A DNA stretch of 55,359 bases from a virus. The number at the start of each line of letters is the position of its first letter. The first letter of the stretch is position 1. Below the pieces are notes generated by a model. That model did no database searches. It was not told the origin of the DNA and worked only from the letters and a program-made list of their open reading frames with translations. Shown here piece after piece: positions 46,356-53,955 of this stretch. The DNA is taken from IMG/VR virus record IMGVR_UViG_3300009177_000047, positions 1 to 55,359 of that record; one strand, written 5' to 3'. Made by a program: the position numbers and the translations under genes.

Positions 46356-46733
46356 ATGATTAACGCTGAAGCCGTCAGAGCTTTGATGGGTGAGGTGCTC
46401 AGTGAGCATGGTGCGCTCGTTCAGGGCTTCGTCCATACATATGGCATCGACGTTGCCAAATTGGAACGGGACCGCGACCTCGTGCGCAGTTGGATCACCG
46501 AGCTTCCGGCCGAGTTTCTCGAAGAGGTTGGCGGCGGGTGGTCGGCCTTGAACCTGTGCCAAACCAACACGGGTGAGGCGTGGACCGGGGCGCAGATGAC
46601 CACCGAGTCGCTGTTCGTGCTGGCGGCCGGGCTGGGGCTCGCCAAGCACCTTCTGCCGAAGGAGATGTGGGGTTCGCTGCCGGGCGGGATGCCCTACGTA
46701 GTTTTCACGCTTCGCGAGAAGCTTGGCGCCTAA
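46356..46733 (+). CDS. conserved phage protein (PGGMPY family), unknown
   Basis: This 125-residue protein starts at ATG 46356 with AGGGGAAA upstream. The second half, VGGGWSALNLCQTNTGEAWT and LLPKEMWGSLPGGMPYVV, matches a very common small phage protein of unknown function. It is alone on the plus strand and overlaps the convergent HAD gene by 4 nt. Confidence 0.75.
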   Translation: MINAEAVRALMGEVLSEHGALVQGFVHTYGIDVAKLERDRDLVRSWITELPAEFLEEVGGGWSALNLCQTNTGEAWTGAQMTTESLFVLAAGLGLAKHLLPKEMWGSLPGGMPYVVFTLREKLGA

Positions 46734-47212
46734 CCGAGGAAGTCAAGGGGATCGAACAGTTTGATCCCATATTTCGCGCAGCCCTGCTGGACGTGATCGA
46801 CCTTGTCGTCCACGAGCACGGGTAGGCTGTTGTTGGCGCAGACCATGCCCTTCCACTCGTTGTAGTAGACCTCTGCCGGGCGTTGGGGACCTTTGAGGGT
46901 GCCCATCTCCCGAGCCTGTTCACAGCGTGTGAAGGCCACCCAAGCGTCTTCTTCGATGTGGAGGAAGTCGGCGAAGTTCGCCTGCGTCAGCCCTACCGGG
47001 TAGCGGGCCAGATCGCTCCACACCCGGTTCACTAGACCATGGGTGCGGAAGGTCACGATGACGTGGCGGATTTGGGGGTTCGCGGCAATGAACTGTTGAA
47101 GGACCAGCGAGGCAGGCGAATCCACGAGAGTGAGATCGAAATCCCAGCCGATGGCCGGGAAGCTTTGCAGTTCTTTCAGACGGGGATTGCCCTGAAGTTC
47201 GGTCGCGCGCAT
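46730..47212 (-). CDS. HAD-like phosphatase domain protein
   Basis: This is a 160-residue protein. IGWDFDLTLVDS (21-32) is the DxDxT nucleophile motif of HAD phosphatases, HVIVTFRTHG fits motif II, and LPVLVDDKVDHVQQGCAKYG fits the acidic motif III/IV. It is short and has a minimal cap, like polynucleotide-phosphatase or magnesium-dependent phosphatase domains. It is distinct from the HAD protein at 43001. GGGG lies immediately before ATG 47212. Confidence 0.75.
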   Translation of the reverse strand: MRATELQGNPRLKELQSFPAIGWDFDLTLVDSPASLVLQQFIAANPQIRHVIVTFRTHGLVNRVWSDLARYPVGLTQANFADFLHIEEDAWVAFTRCEQAREMGTLKGPQRPAEVYYNEWKGMVCANNSLPVLVDDKVDHVQQGCAKYGIKLFDPLDFLG

Positions 47213-47225
47213 CCCCTATTTAACG

Positions 47226-47468
47226 TCAGTCGAGGTTGGGCAGGTTCAGCTTCAGAACGCGGACGTGCTCCATCACTTCATCCATGCTCTTCTGCATCCC
47301 CTTGAGGACGCTTTCGAGGGTGAGCAGTTCGAACTTGAGCAGTTCGTTGACCCCGCGCACGGTCGCGCGGTCGGTCTTCAGGTCAGCGATCTCCTGATCC
47401 TTCTCGGCCATTGCCGCCTCATGCTTGCGCTGAAGGCGGGTGAGCGGCGTGTCAATCCTGTCGGTCAT
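47226..47468 (-). CDS. small coiled-coil protein
   Basis: This 80-residue protein is almost wholly helical with heptad-like spacing (LQRKHEAAMAEKDQEIADLK, LLKFELLTLESVLKGM). ATG 47468 overlaps the upstream stop by 17 nt. It may be a scaffold or oligomerising factor. No family is recognised. Confidence 0.65.
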   Translation of the reverse strand: MTDRIDTPLTRLQRKHEAAMAEKDQEIADLKTDRATVRGVNELLKFELLTLESVLKGMQKSMDEVMEHVRVLKLNLPNLD

Positions 47469-47796
47469 AACCGTCTCGGCCCCAAAACATCATGAAAAGC
47501 GTGGCGTCCCGTTGATCTTCGACGAAGAAGGTAGCCCCGCCGCCGTATTTTCTAGCCGCCGAGCCGGGAAGATGTTCGCTCCCCCGGAGGTAGGTATCGT
47601 GATAGCAACCCTCGTCCAACTTGTAGTCGAACCTACTAATCATATGGAGGTGCGGGACGCGGAAATTGTCCCAGCACCACTCATACATCTCACAATAGTC
47701 TTCACCGAGCATACGATCCTTGGTTCGGATCGCAAACCATCCACGCTTCGCGGCATAGGCGGCGCGGACTTCGTCGTTGTCTCTATAGAGACTCAC
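47452..47796 (-). CDS. small protein with strand-acidic-helix C-terminus (family E)
   Basis: GTG 47796 overlaps the previous stop as GTGA and gives 114 residues. The N-terminus MSLYRDNDEVRAAYAAKRGW is helical. The C-terminus GGGATFFVEDQRDATLFMMF-W is the family signature (strand, acidic turn, DA, helix), followed by a short charged tail. It is directly downstream of the SH3-like gene and next but one to the double-copy protein at 48140. Confidence 0.7.
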   Translation of the reverse strand: MSLYRDNDEVRAAYAAKRGWFAIRTKDRMLGEDYCEMYEWCWDNFRVPHLHMISRFDYKLDEGCYHDTYLRGSEHLPGSAARKYGGGATFFVEDQRDATLFMMFWGRDGYDRQD

Positions 47797-48143
47797 GCGG
47801 CCTCGACGACCTTGGCGCGCGGGCGGCGACCACGACGCTTCCCTTGGTCGATCTTGCCGCCACTGGCGTTGATGCCGTAGATGCTGCCGAGCCGGTCGAT
47901 GGGCATCCCATCCACGGCCACCACGTCGGGCGACTTCACGGTGCGCTTGTGGCCGTCCACGGTGCTGACAGTCTCGAAGATGACGGTTTCGCCGAGCACC
48001 TTCACTGCCTGCACGAAGAAGGTGCCACGGGTGCGGGCGATGGGACGCCCCGAAATATCCACACCCATGTAGTAGGCATCGAGTTCGGTGTTCTGGCGGA
48101 TGACTTGAGCTTCGATGAGCTTGCGAACGAGGGAAATGTTCAT
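47793..48143 (-). CDS. small basic beta-rich protein
   Basis: This 116-residue protein begins MNISLVRKLIEAQVIRQNTE. It has several strands (TFFVQAVKVLGETVIFETVS) and a basic C-terminus (GKIDQGKRRGRRPRAKVVEA) of AT-hook-like composition (RGRRPR). A nucleic-acid binding role is plausible. It overlaps the following and preceding genes by 4 nt each. No family is recognised. Confidence 0.65.
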   Translation of the reverse strand: MNISLVRKLIEAQVIRQNTELDAYYMGVDISGRPIARTRGTFFVQAVKVLGETVIFETVSTVDGHKRTVKSPDVVAVDGMPIDRLGSIYGINASGGKIDQGKRRGRRPRAKVVEAA

Positions 48144-48820
48144 TGTGAAATGTCTTTCTTCAAAAGTGCTTCTGTCTGGCTCCCAAAATGTTCGTAGAGA
48201 GCCAGCTTGACGTAAAAAATGTCGTTTTCGTTCTTCAGGTAGAGACGGCGCCGTCTTCCGGCGGCGCTGTAGAGGTAGCGCTTGGAATTCTTCTTGTTGT
48301 GGAAGAGTTCGAGCACTCGCTCGTCGAGGCGAACTTCTGCCTCCTTGCCGCGCTGCTCCTTAAATTCGATGCAGAAGCGGTATTTGTTCCAGAACAGTCG
48401 CTCCTTGAGGACCAGCTTCCGGTCTTGGGCGAGGGCCGCGATCTGGGCCTCGGTTTCCGGCCGGAACACCTTGGTGATGTGTTTGCGGTTCCGGGTGATG
48501 AAGTGCTTGGCGTCCGTAGCGTCTTTGAAAAAGAAGCTGAAGGTGTGGCCGCCATTGTTCATCGAGCGCCACAGCGAAGTGTCTTTGGGGCAGTGGCGCA
48601 TTCGCGCGTAGTAGAATTTCTTGCGCTCTTTGCGATGTTCGAGCCACGCTTCATAGATGGCCTTATCGCGAGCGGACTGGCCGCCCCAGCTTGTTTCCTT
48701 CGGCCTCGGGAGGTTCTCAAACACGAGCACCTTGTAGGGAAACTCGTTCCAAAAAATTCGCGCGATAGGCTGGTAACAAATGCTGGAATGTTCGTCGAAG
48801 TCGCCAATAAGGCTAGTCAT
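48140..48820 (-). CDS. protein with two copies of the strand-acidic-helix signature (family F)
   Basis: This 226-residue protein carries the signature twice: HTFSFFFKDATDAKHFITRN (about residues 91-110) and RRLYLKNENDIFYVKLALYE (about 190-210). The spacing suggests two tandem copies of one ~100-residue unit. It is basic, with KEQRGKEAEVRLDERVLELF between them. It heads the minus-strand run 48820 to 46730. A GTTAACCA motif (48857-48850) lies 30 nt upstream. The function is unknown. Confidence 0.7.
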   Translation of the reverse strand: MTSLIGDFDEHSSICYQPIARIFWNEFPYKVLVFENLPRPKETSWGGQSARDKAIYEAWLEHRKERKKFYYARMRHCPKDTSLWRSMNNGGHTFSFFFKDATDAKHFITRNRKHITKVFRPETEAQIAALAQDRKLVLKERLFWNKYRFCIEFKEQRGKEAEVRLDERVLELFHNKKNSKRYLYSAAGRRRRLYLKNENDIFYVKLALYEHFGSQTEALLKKDISQ

Positions 48821-48901
48821 ATCAATCTCTTGAATGAATACTCAGATCATGGTTAACGCCACGATCCTTGAAAAAAGCACCGAAAATTGGTGCCCTAGAT
48901 C

Positions 48902-48931
48902 ATCCCCGAGGCCAAAATAGACCTCGGGGAT
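48902..48931 (-). terminator. hairpin after clpA
   Basis: atccccgagg (48902-48911) and cctcggggat (48922-48931) form a perfect 10-bp stem with a 10-nt loop, 17 nt after the clpA stop. No U-run follows. GTTAACCA copies flank it (48934-48941 plus; 48850-48857 minus). Confidence 0.6.
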
Positions 48932-48947
48932 TAGTTAACCAGAAACG

Positions 48948-51212
48948 TCAGCCGGTGACCACAATATTTTCGTCAACGACATCGACCTTGGCCACGCCAC
49001 CCTTCGAAAGGGTGCCGGTGACCATCAGCCGCGACAGAGGCTTCTTGATGTTGTCGTTGATGACCCGCTTCAGCGGCCGGGCTCCCATATCCTCGTCGAA
49101 GCCGTTCTTCGCCAGCCATTCGCGGGCCGGGTCGCTCAGTTCGACGGTGACGTTGCGGTGGCTCGCCATCTCCGAAAGCTGGGTGATGAACTTGTCCACG
49201 ATGACGCGGATGTGCTCGGGCTTCAGGCGGTCGAACTTCACGATGGCGTCGAGGCGGTTGCGGAATTCCGGCGAGAACATCCGCTTGATGACCGGTTCGT
49301 CGGCGTCATTGCTCTTCTGGGAACCGAAGCCGATCTTGTTCTTGCCCAGTTCGGCCGCACCGGCATTCGAAGTCATGATGAGGATGATGTTGCGGAAATC
49401 GACCCGCTTGCCGCTGGCCGAAGTCAGCGCGCCGTCGTCCATCACTTGAAGCAGGACGTTGAACACGTCCGGGTGGGCCTTCTCGATCTCGTCCAGCAGC
49501 AGCACCGCGTGCGGGTGCGTGTCCACTTCGTTGGTCAGCTTGCCACCACCAGAGTCACCTTCACCGTATCCAACATAGCCGGGAGGGGCGCCGATCAGCT
49601 TGGCGACAGAGTGCTTCTCCATGTATTCCGACATGTCATACTTCAGCAGCGGGATACCGAGCGTCTTGGCCAGCGTCCGAGCGGCTTCCGTCTTGCCGAC
49701 ACCCGTGGGGCCGGTGAACAGATAGGAGCCCGCCGGGAGGTTGGTCTCGCGCAGACCGGCGCGCTGGACAAACACGGCGTCAGTCAACGCCAACAAAGCC
49801 GCATCTTGGCCGATGACGTTGAGGCGCAGGTCCGTTTCGAGGCGGCTCAACTTTTCGTTTTCATCTTCACCGACTTCACGAGCCGGAATGTGGGCGACCT
49901 TTGCCACTTCGACTTCGATCTCCGTCAGGCCGATCTCGGTCTTGCGTTGATCCGCCGGAAGGATGCGTTGCCGGGCGCCAGCATTGTCGATCACGTCAAT
50001 CGCCTTGTCGGGCAGTTGCGAGTTCGTGACGTAGCGATTCGTCAGGTCCACGGCCGCGTCGAGCGCTTCGTCGGTGTAGGTGATTCCGTGGAACGTTTCA
50101 TAGTTGGTCTTCAGGCCGCGCAGGATGAGCTTGGCGTCTTCGACCGACGGTTCCGCGATTTCCACCTTCTTGAAGCGACGCTTCAGCGCGCCGTCCTTCT
50201 CGAAGTGCTTGCGGTATTCCTCCTGCGTGGTCGAGCCCATGCAGCGCAGGGTGCCCTTCGCCAGCGCAGGCTTCAGCAGGTTGGCCACGTCCAGCGAACC
50301 TTGGCTGCCCGAACCGGCGCCCATCACCGTGTGGATTTCGTCGATGAACAGGATCGCGCCGGGGATCATCTCCACGGCCTTGATGACTTGCTTCATCCGC
50401 TCTTCGAAATCACCCCGGAAGCGGGTGCCCGCCACGAGACTGCCGATGTCGAGGGAGAACACGGTCGAGTTCTCGATGACTTCCGGCACTTCCTTGCGGA
50501 CGATCTTCAGGGCCAGACCTTCGGCCAGAGCCGTCTTGCCGACGCCGGGTTCGCCGACCAGCACCACGTTGTTCTTGGTCCGGCGAGCGACGATCTGGAT
50601 GATCGCCATGATCTCGTCGGTGCGGCCGATCAGCGGGTCGATCTTCGACTCGGCGGCCTGCTTGTTCAGGTTGATCGCATACTGTTCGAGGAAGGCTTCC
50701 GCCTCTTCCCGATTGGACATCTGGGTTTGCTGGGTCGGACCCTCAGCCCCAGCGTGCTCGCGCCGGTCGCCGCGCTTCGTGCCATGGGACAGTTGCTTCT
50801 TCACGGCGAGCGGAGTGACGCCCATCTTCAGCAGCAGAGTGACGGCGAAGCTGTCCTCGTGCGGCATTTCCAGAAGGTGCAGGAACAAATCGGTCGGGGT
50901 GGCCTTGCCACGACCACTCATCGCGGCGTAGCCGACGGCCTTGGTGACGATCTCGTCAAGGCTGGCGGTCGGGCGGGGCTGCGTGAAGGTGACCGGGATC
51001 GCGTCCGAGACGAGGTAGACATTCACCTCTTCGAGGACTTCGGAAGCGCTGGCGTTGATCGCCGAAAGGGTCTGGATGATTTCCGCGCGCTCAAGCAGCG
51101 CTGCCAGAAGGTGTTCCATCGTCACATACTCGTGGCCCTTGGAGCCCGCCACGGTTTGCGCCCGATAGATCGTCTCAATGGTATTTTCATCGGGGCCGAT
51201 GTGCTTGGTCAT
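48948..51212 (-). CDS. clpA: ClpA-like AAA+ unfoldase
   Basis: This 754-residue protein is the length of E. coli ClpA (758). A Clp N-terminal repeat domain (~1-145) is followed by D1 with GEPGVGKT (220-227) and LFIDEIH, and D2 with GPTGVGKT (~505) and LLLDEIEKAH. The D2 loop NKIGFGSQ carries an IGF tripeptide, the ClpP-docking signature, so it could drive host ClpP. No ClpP gene is in the window. Near-complete ClpA is unusual in a phage, and it may redirect host proteolysis. It is last in the unit starting with the spanins. Confidence 0.95.
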   Translation of the reverse strand: MTKHIGPDENTIETIYRAQTVAGSKGHEYVTMEHLLAALLERAEIIQTLSAINASASEVLEEVNVYLVSDAIPVTFTQPRPTASLDEIVTKAVGYAAMSGRGKATPTDLFLHLLEMPHEDSFAVTLLLKMGVTPLAVKKQLSHGTKRGDRREHAGAEGPTQQTQMSNREEAEAFLEQYAINLNKQAAESKIDPLIGRTDEIMAIIQIVARRTKNNVVLVGEPGVGKTALAEGLALKIVRKEVPEVIENSTVFSLDIGSLVAGTRFRGDFEERMKQVIKAVEMIPGAILFIDEIHTVMGAGSGSQGSLDVANLLKPALAKGTLRCMGSTTQEEYRKHFEKDGALKRRFKKVEIAEPSVEDAKLILRGLKTNYETFHGITYTDEALDAAVDLTNRYVTNSQLPDKAIDVIDNAGARQRILPADQRKTEIGLTEIEVEVAKVAHIPAREVGEDENEKLSRLETDLRLNVIGQDAALLALTDAVFVQRAGLRETNLPAGSYLFTGPTGVGKTEAARTLAKTLGIPLLKYDMSEYMEKHSVAKLIGAPPGYVGYGEGDSGGGKLTNEVDTHPHAVLLLDEIEKAHPDVFNVLLQVMDDGALTSASGKRVDFRNIILIMTSNAGAAELGKNKIGFGSQKSNDADEPVIKRMFSPEFRNRLDAIVKFDRLKPEHIRVIVDKFITQLSEMASHRNVTVELSDPAREWLAKNGFDEDMGARPLKRVINDNIKKPLSRLMVTGTLSKGGVAKVDVVDENIVVTG

Positions 51213-51217
51213 AAAAA

Positions 51218-51715
51218 TTACCTCTTTTTCAAATACTTGAGACGGCGGCCTTGCGCCGTCTTTAGAGACATCGGTCCAACCAAATCCACGAAACGGACCC
51301 CGTTGAGGTGGTCGGTCTCATGAAGGTAGCAGCGTGCCTCCATATTATCAAACTTTTCGTTTACGAGATTCCCCGCCAAATTCGTGAACCGAGCCTCGAC
51401 GAACAAGGGTCTCTTCACGGCCAGCCAAAGATGGGGGAAACTGAGGCATCCTTCGACGCCTTTTTCCGTCTCTGTGGAGATCGAAATCACTTCTGGATTG
51501 AAACACGGCTGAGCCACACCATTGATAAGCATGACAAAAAGCCGCAGGGACAGCCCGACTTGCGGGGCGGCAAGGCCGACGCCCTGAAACTCGTGCATCG
51601 TCTCGATCATGTCGGCCACCAAAGTGGCTGGATCGGACGGTGGGTTTTGAAAATCAAACGGGACGGCGACTTGCTTCAAAATCGGGTCGTTCTCGTCAAC
51701 CAACTTCAGAAGCAT
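51218..51715 (-). CDS. def: peptide deformylase
   Basis: This 165-residue protein carries all three deformylase motifs: GVGLAAPQVG (45-54), EGCLSFP (88-94) and HETDHLNG (132-139), with the Cys and two His metal ligands. It removes the N-formyl group from new proteins. Phage deformylases are known from marine phages. This one has a basic tail (GRRLKYLKKR). GGGTG precedes ATG 51715. It lies 5 nt before clpA and 1 nt after the secreted-protein gene. Confidence 0.95.
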   Translation of the reverse strand: MLLKLVDENDPILKQVAVPFDFQNPPSDPATLVADMIETMHEFQGVGLAAPQVGLSLRLFVMLINGVAQPCFNPEVISISTETEKGVEGCLSFPHLWLAVKRPLFVEARFTNLAGNLVNEKFDNMEARCYLHETDHLNGVRFVDLVGPMSLKTAQGRRLKYLKKR

Positions 51716-51716
51716 A

Positions 51717-52187
51717 TCACCCTTTCAGCCCAACCGGGTTGTCCACCATGATCGCGCTGACGATGCCCACGGCACGGTCGCGGAGATCGTTGCACTGCTG
51801 GACGTTGCCGGTCGTCACGGCCCGGCGAAGAACCTGCCGAACGAGATAGGTCTCATCGAAGAGCTTGCTTCGAATGATCGAGGATTCTTGGAAGGTGAGC
51901 ACGCCGCCACGGGACTGCTCATGCTGGGTCACATACCACGAGGCCCGGCCGATAGCCCGGCCCACAGCCTTGTCGGCTGCGTCACAGGCGGTTTGATCCG
52001 CTGCTCTGACCGGGCGGCGCTGCTCCGGCGGAAGATGGTTGTCGGTGTAGACGGTGGTCGGTGTGGAGAAACAGGCCGCATACTCGGCGCAGCGATGATC
52101 CAGAACATCATCAAGCGAGCGCGATTGTGCTGAGGCGGTCGTCGCCGTCAGGGCCAACACTCCCGTAAGGATCACCTTCCCGATCAC
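51717..52187 (-). CDS. secreted cysteine-containing protein
   Basis: GTG 52187 with GGAGG at 4 nt gives 156 residues. Residues 1-22 form a signal peptide (KVILTGVLALTATTASAQS, AxA-type site). The mature part has four cysteines (CAEYAAC, ACDAAD, QQCND), consistent with two disulfides in the periplasm. No lysozyme motif is seen. It may be a periplasmic inhibitor or lysis factor; its place after spanins and DnaJ fits late expression. Confidence 0.65.
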   Translation of the reverse strand: MIGKVILTGVLALTATTASAQSRSLDDVLDHRCAEYAACFSTPTTVYTDNHLPPEQRRPVRAADQTACDAADKAVGRAIGRASWYVTQHEQSRGGVLTFQESSIIRSKLFDETYLVRQVLRRAVTTGNVQQCNDLRDRAVGIVSAIMVDNPVGLKG

Positions 52188-52234
52188 GCTGCCTCCTTGT
52201 CGCAATTTCGTATACCAAAAGATAATACAAAATC

Positions 52235-53080
52235 TCAGTTTGACAAGGACTTAATTTCGCGGAGAAGCTCCATTTGCCGATCTGTCAAGCCTGTATTTGT
52301 CTTGATGTTGATCGTGACAACATGGTCGCCACGAGCGTCGCTGCCGATGATCGGCATCCCGCGTCCCGAGATGCGCATCTGGTGGCCGTTTTGGATACCG
52401 GGGTTGGCTTCCATCTCGATGGTGTCCCCGTCGATGGTCTGCACCTTGATCTTGGCGCCAAGGATGGCGTCGATGGCATCCACATCAACCGTGGAAAACA
52501 GGAATTTGCCGTCGCGGCCGAACGGTAGGTCGGGGCGGATCATGATAGTCACGTAGAGATCGCCCGGCGGATTTTCCGGGTGGACGTTCTCTCCGGCGCC
52601 CTGAACGCGAATGCGTGTGCCATTGTCCACGCCCGGCGGGACCTTCAGGCGGATTTCTTTTTCTTCGAGCTTGAGGCTCACCTCACACCCACGGAAGGCT
52701 TCCATCATGCCGATGGCGCATTGCGCGGTGTAGTGGCGGTTCCGAACTGTTTGAGCCCGGTGCATCTCCCGCAGGATTTCTTCCATGTTGGGAGGCATAC
52801 CCGGCCCGCCCCAACTGAACTCGAAGCCGCCGGGGTGCATCTGTGCGCCGCCCGGCCGGAACCCTTGGAAACGAGGACCCGGATTGTTGAGCGCGGCGCG
52901 CTTATCGGCTGTCTTCACCGATTCGTAAGCGGAATTGATCTCTTTGAAACGAGCCTCAGCCGAAGCGTCACCCGGATTCGCATCCGGGTGATGCTGCTTC
53001 GCCAAATTTCGGAAAGCAGCTTTGACCTGCTCATCGGTCGCATCCCTCGACACACCGAGAACAGAAAAAGGATCACTCAT
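52235..53080 (-). CDS. DnaJ/CbpA-like co-chaperone
   Basis: This 281-residue protein has an N-terminal J domain (FSVLGVSRDATDEQVKAAFR, HPD at 31-33), a Gly/Phe/Pro-rich linker (~75-95) and C-terminal substrate-binding beta domains (VPPGVDNGTRIRVQGAGE, GDLYVTI). There is no zinc-finger CxxCxG repeat, so it is CbpA-like (type II). It would recruit host DnaK, perhaps for capsid or tail assembly. Its ATG overlaps the upstream stop as ATGA. Confidence 0.92.
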   Translation of the reverse strand: MSDPFSVLGVSRDATDEQVKAAFRNLAKQHHPDANPGDASAEARFKEINSAYESVKTADKRAALNNPGPRFQGFRPGGAQMHPGGFEFSWGGPGMPPNMEEILREMHRAQTVRNRHYTAQCAIGMMEAFRGCEVSLKLEEKEIRLKVPPGVDNGTRIRVQGAGENVHPENPPGDLYVTIMIRPDLPFGRDGKFLFSTVDVDAIDAILGAKIKVQTIDGDTIEMEANPGIQNGHQMRISGRGMPIIGSDARGDHVVTINIKTNTGLTDRQMELLREIKSLSN

Positions 53081-53457
53081 TTGTGGGTAGCCGCTGCCTC
53101 GTTCGCAAGCCGACTGGGATCGTTCACCACCCCTGCTAGGAAGTTGATGATCGCGGATTGCTGCTTGATGTAAGTTTTAACATCAACCAGATTGTCGTTC
53201 AACTTCTTAAAGTTGTCTTCGTCGAGGGTGAACAGGGTCACCGTTCCGCCATTTGCTTGAAGCTGGGCGCCGAGAGCTTTGAGTTCATCGGCGTTGTAGA
53301 CCTTCCAGTGAATGGGCTGCGGATTGACCGGATCAGCCTTCGGAATATCGACGTGAGGAACCAACGTGACGGGCTGAACGACCGTCTTCGTGGTGTGAGC
53401 GCAAGCTGCAAGACTTGTGGCGAGCGCGGCGATCATCAAAAAACGAGGCATTCTCAT
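53077..53457 (-). CDS. outer-membrane lipoprotein, probable o-spanin
   Basis: This 126-residue protein has a lipoprotein signal (MPRFLMIAALATSLAAC, lipobox LAAC with Cys19). A Pro-rich segment (HVDIPKADPVNPQPIHW) is followed by VYNADELKALGAQL and a helical end. It overlaps the upstream inner-membrane coiled-coil gene as ATGA. That pair matches the separate o-spanin/i-spanin architecture used to disrupt the outer membrane at lysis. It is longer than many Rz1 proteins, so the role is likely but not certain. Confidence 0.72.
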   Translation of the reverse strand: MRMPRFLMIAALATSLAACAHTTKTVVQPVTLVPHVDIPKADPVNPQPIHWKVYNADELKALGAQLQANGGTVTLFTLDEDNFKKLNDNLVDVKTYIKQQSAIINFLAGVVNDPSRLANEAAATHK

Positions 53458-53849
53458 TTGGTGATATCCTTGATGTCAGAGAAAATGCCGTTGGTCGTGT
53501 CGTTGGCCCATTTCTCGACTGCATCGGGATGGGCGACAGCGATGGTCTCGGCGTCATAGTTGTCGATGGTGTGGTGCTGGACCACGGCATCCTGTCGGAT
53601 GTCCGCGATCTGCTTGTTCGTCACGGCCTCGGCGGCGGCGACACGCGCAGCTTCTTCTTCGGCTGCCTTCTTGGCAGCAGCGACCGTGTCGGCTTGCGCC
53701 TCTGCCATGCCGGAGGCGTGCGCATCGGAAATTTCCTTGGCGATGTGGGCCTCATAGGCTTGATAAGCCTTGTAGGCGCCGAAGATCAGACCCATGACGG
53801 CCATTCCGATGGCGATCTTGAGCCCCCATTTTTTAAGTCCGCTGAACAT
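53454..53849 (-). CDS. membrane-anchored coiled-coil protein, probable i-spanin
   Basis: ATG 53849 with GGAGG at 7 nt gives 131 residues. One N-terminal transmembrane segment (KIAIGMAVMGLIFGAYKAYQ, ~10-30) is followed by a long Ala/Glu-rich helix (AAAKKAAEEEAARVAAAEAV), typical of Rz-like i-spanins. Its stop overlaps the lipoprotein start. A late-like octamer lies 23 nt upstream, fitting late lysis expression. A longer upstream extension was rejected. Confidence 0.75.
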   Translation of the reverse strand: MFSGLKKWGLKIAIGMAVMGLIFGAYKAYQAYEAHIAKEISDAHASGMAEAQADTVAAAKKAAEEEAARVAAAEAVTNKQIADIRQDAVVQHHTIDNYDAETIAVAHPDAVEKWANDTTNGIFSDIKDITK

Positions 53850-53872
53850 GGTGAACCTCCACGAGTGTCCCC

Positions 53873-53880
53873 TATTTAGT
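53873..53880 (-). promoter_or_regulatory. late-promoter-like octamer ACTAAATA
   Basis: ACTAAATA lies 23 nt before the i-spanin ATG and would transcribe the spanin, dnaJ, secreted-protein, def and clpA unit. Confidence 0.6.
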
Positions 53881-53891
53881 CGGTGTTTATC

Positions 53892-53920
53892 GTTGACCAA
53901 AGAGACTTCTGGGGTAGCAT
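53892..53920 (+). promoter_or_regulatory. GTTGACCA promoter
   Basis: GTTGACCA (53892-53899) with TTGACC and, 16 nt later, TAGCAT (53915-53920, 4/6 to TATAAT) drives the gene at 53956. It overlaps no minus-strand coding sequence and is divergent from the octamer at 53873. Confidence 0.65.
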
Positions 53921-53955
53921 GAAAATGTCTTTCGTTTTCAAGAGGGAGGCCCGAA

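Noticed and set aside
49158-51323. 721-residue plus-strand ORF opposite clpA
   Set aside because: It is an antisense shadow of an unmistakable ClpA gene; its composition is Arg/Asp/His/Val-rich without folded motifs.
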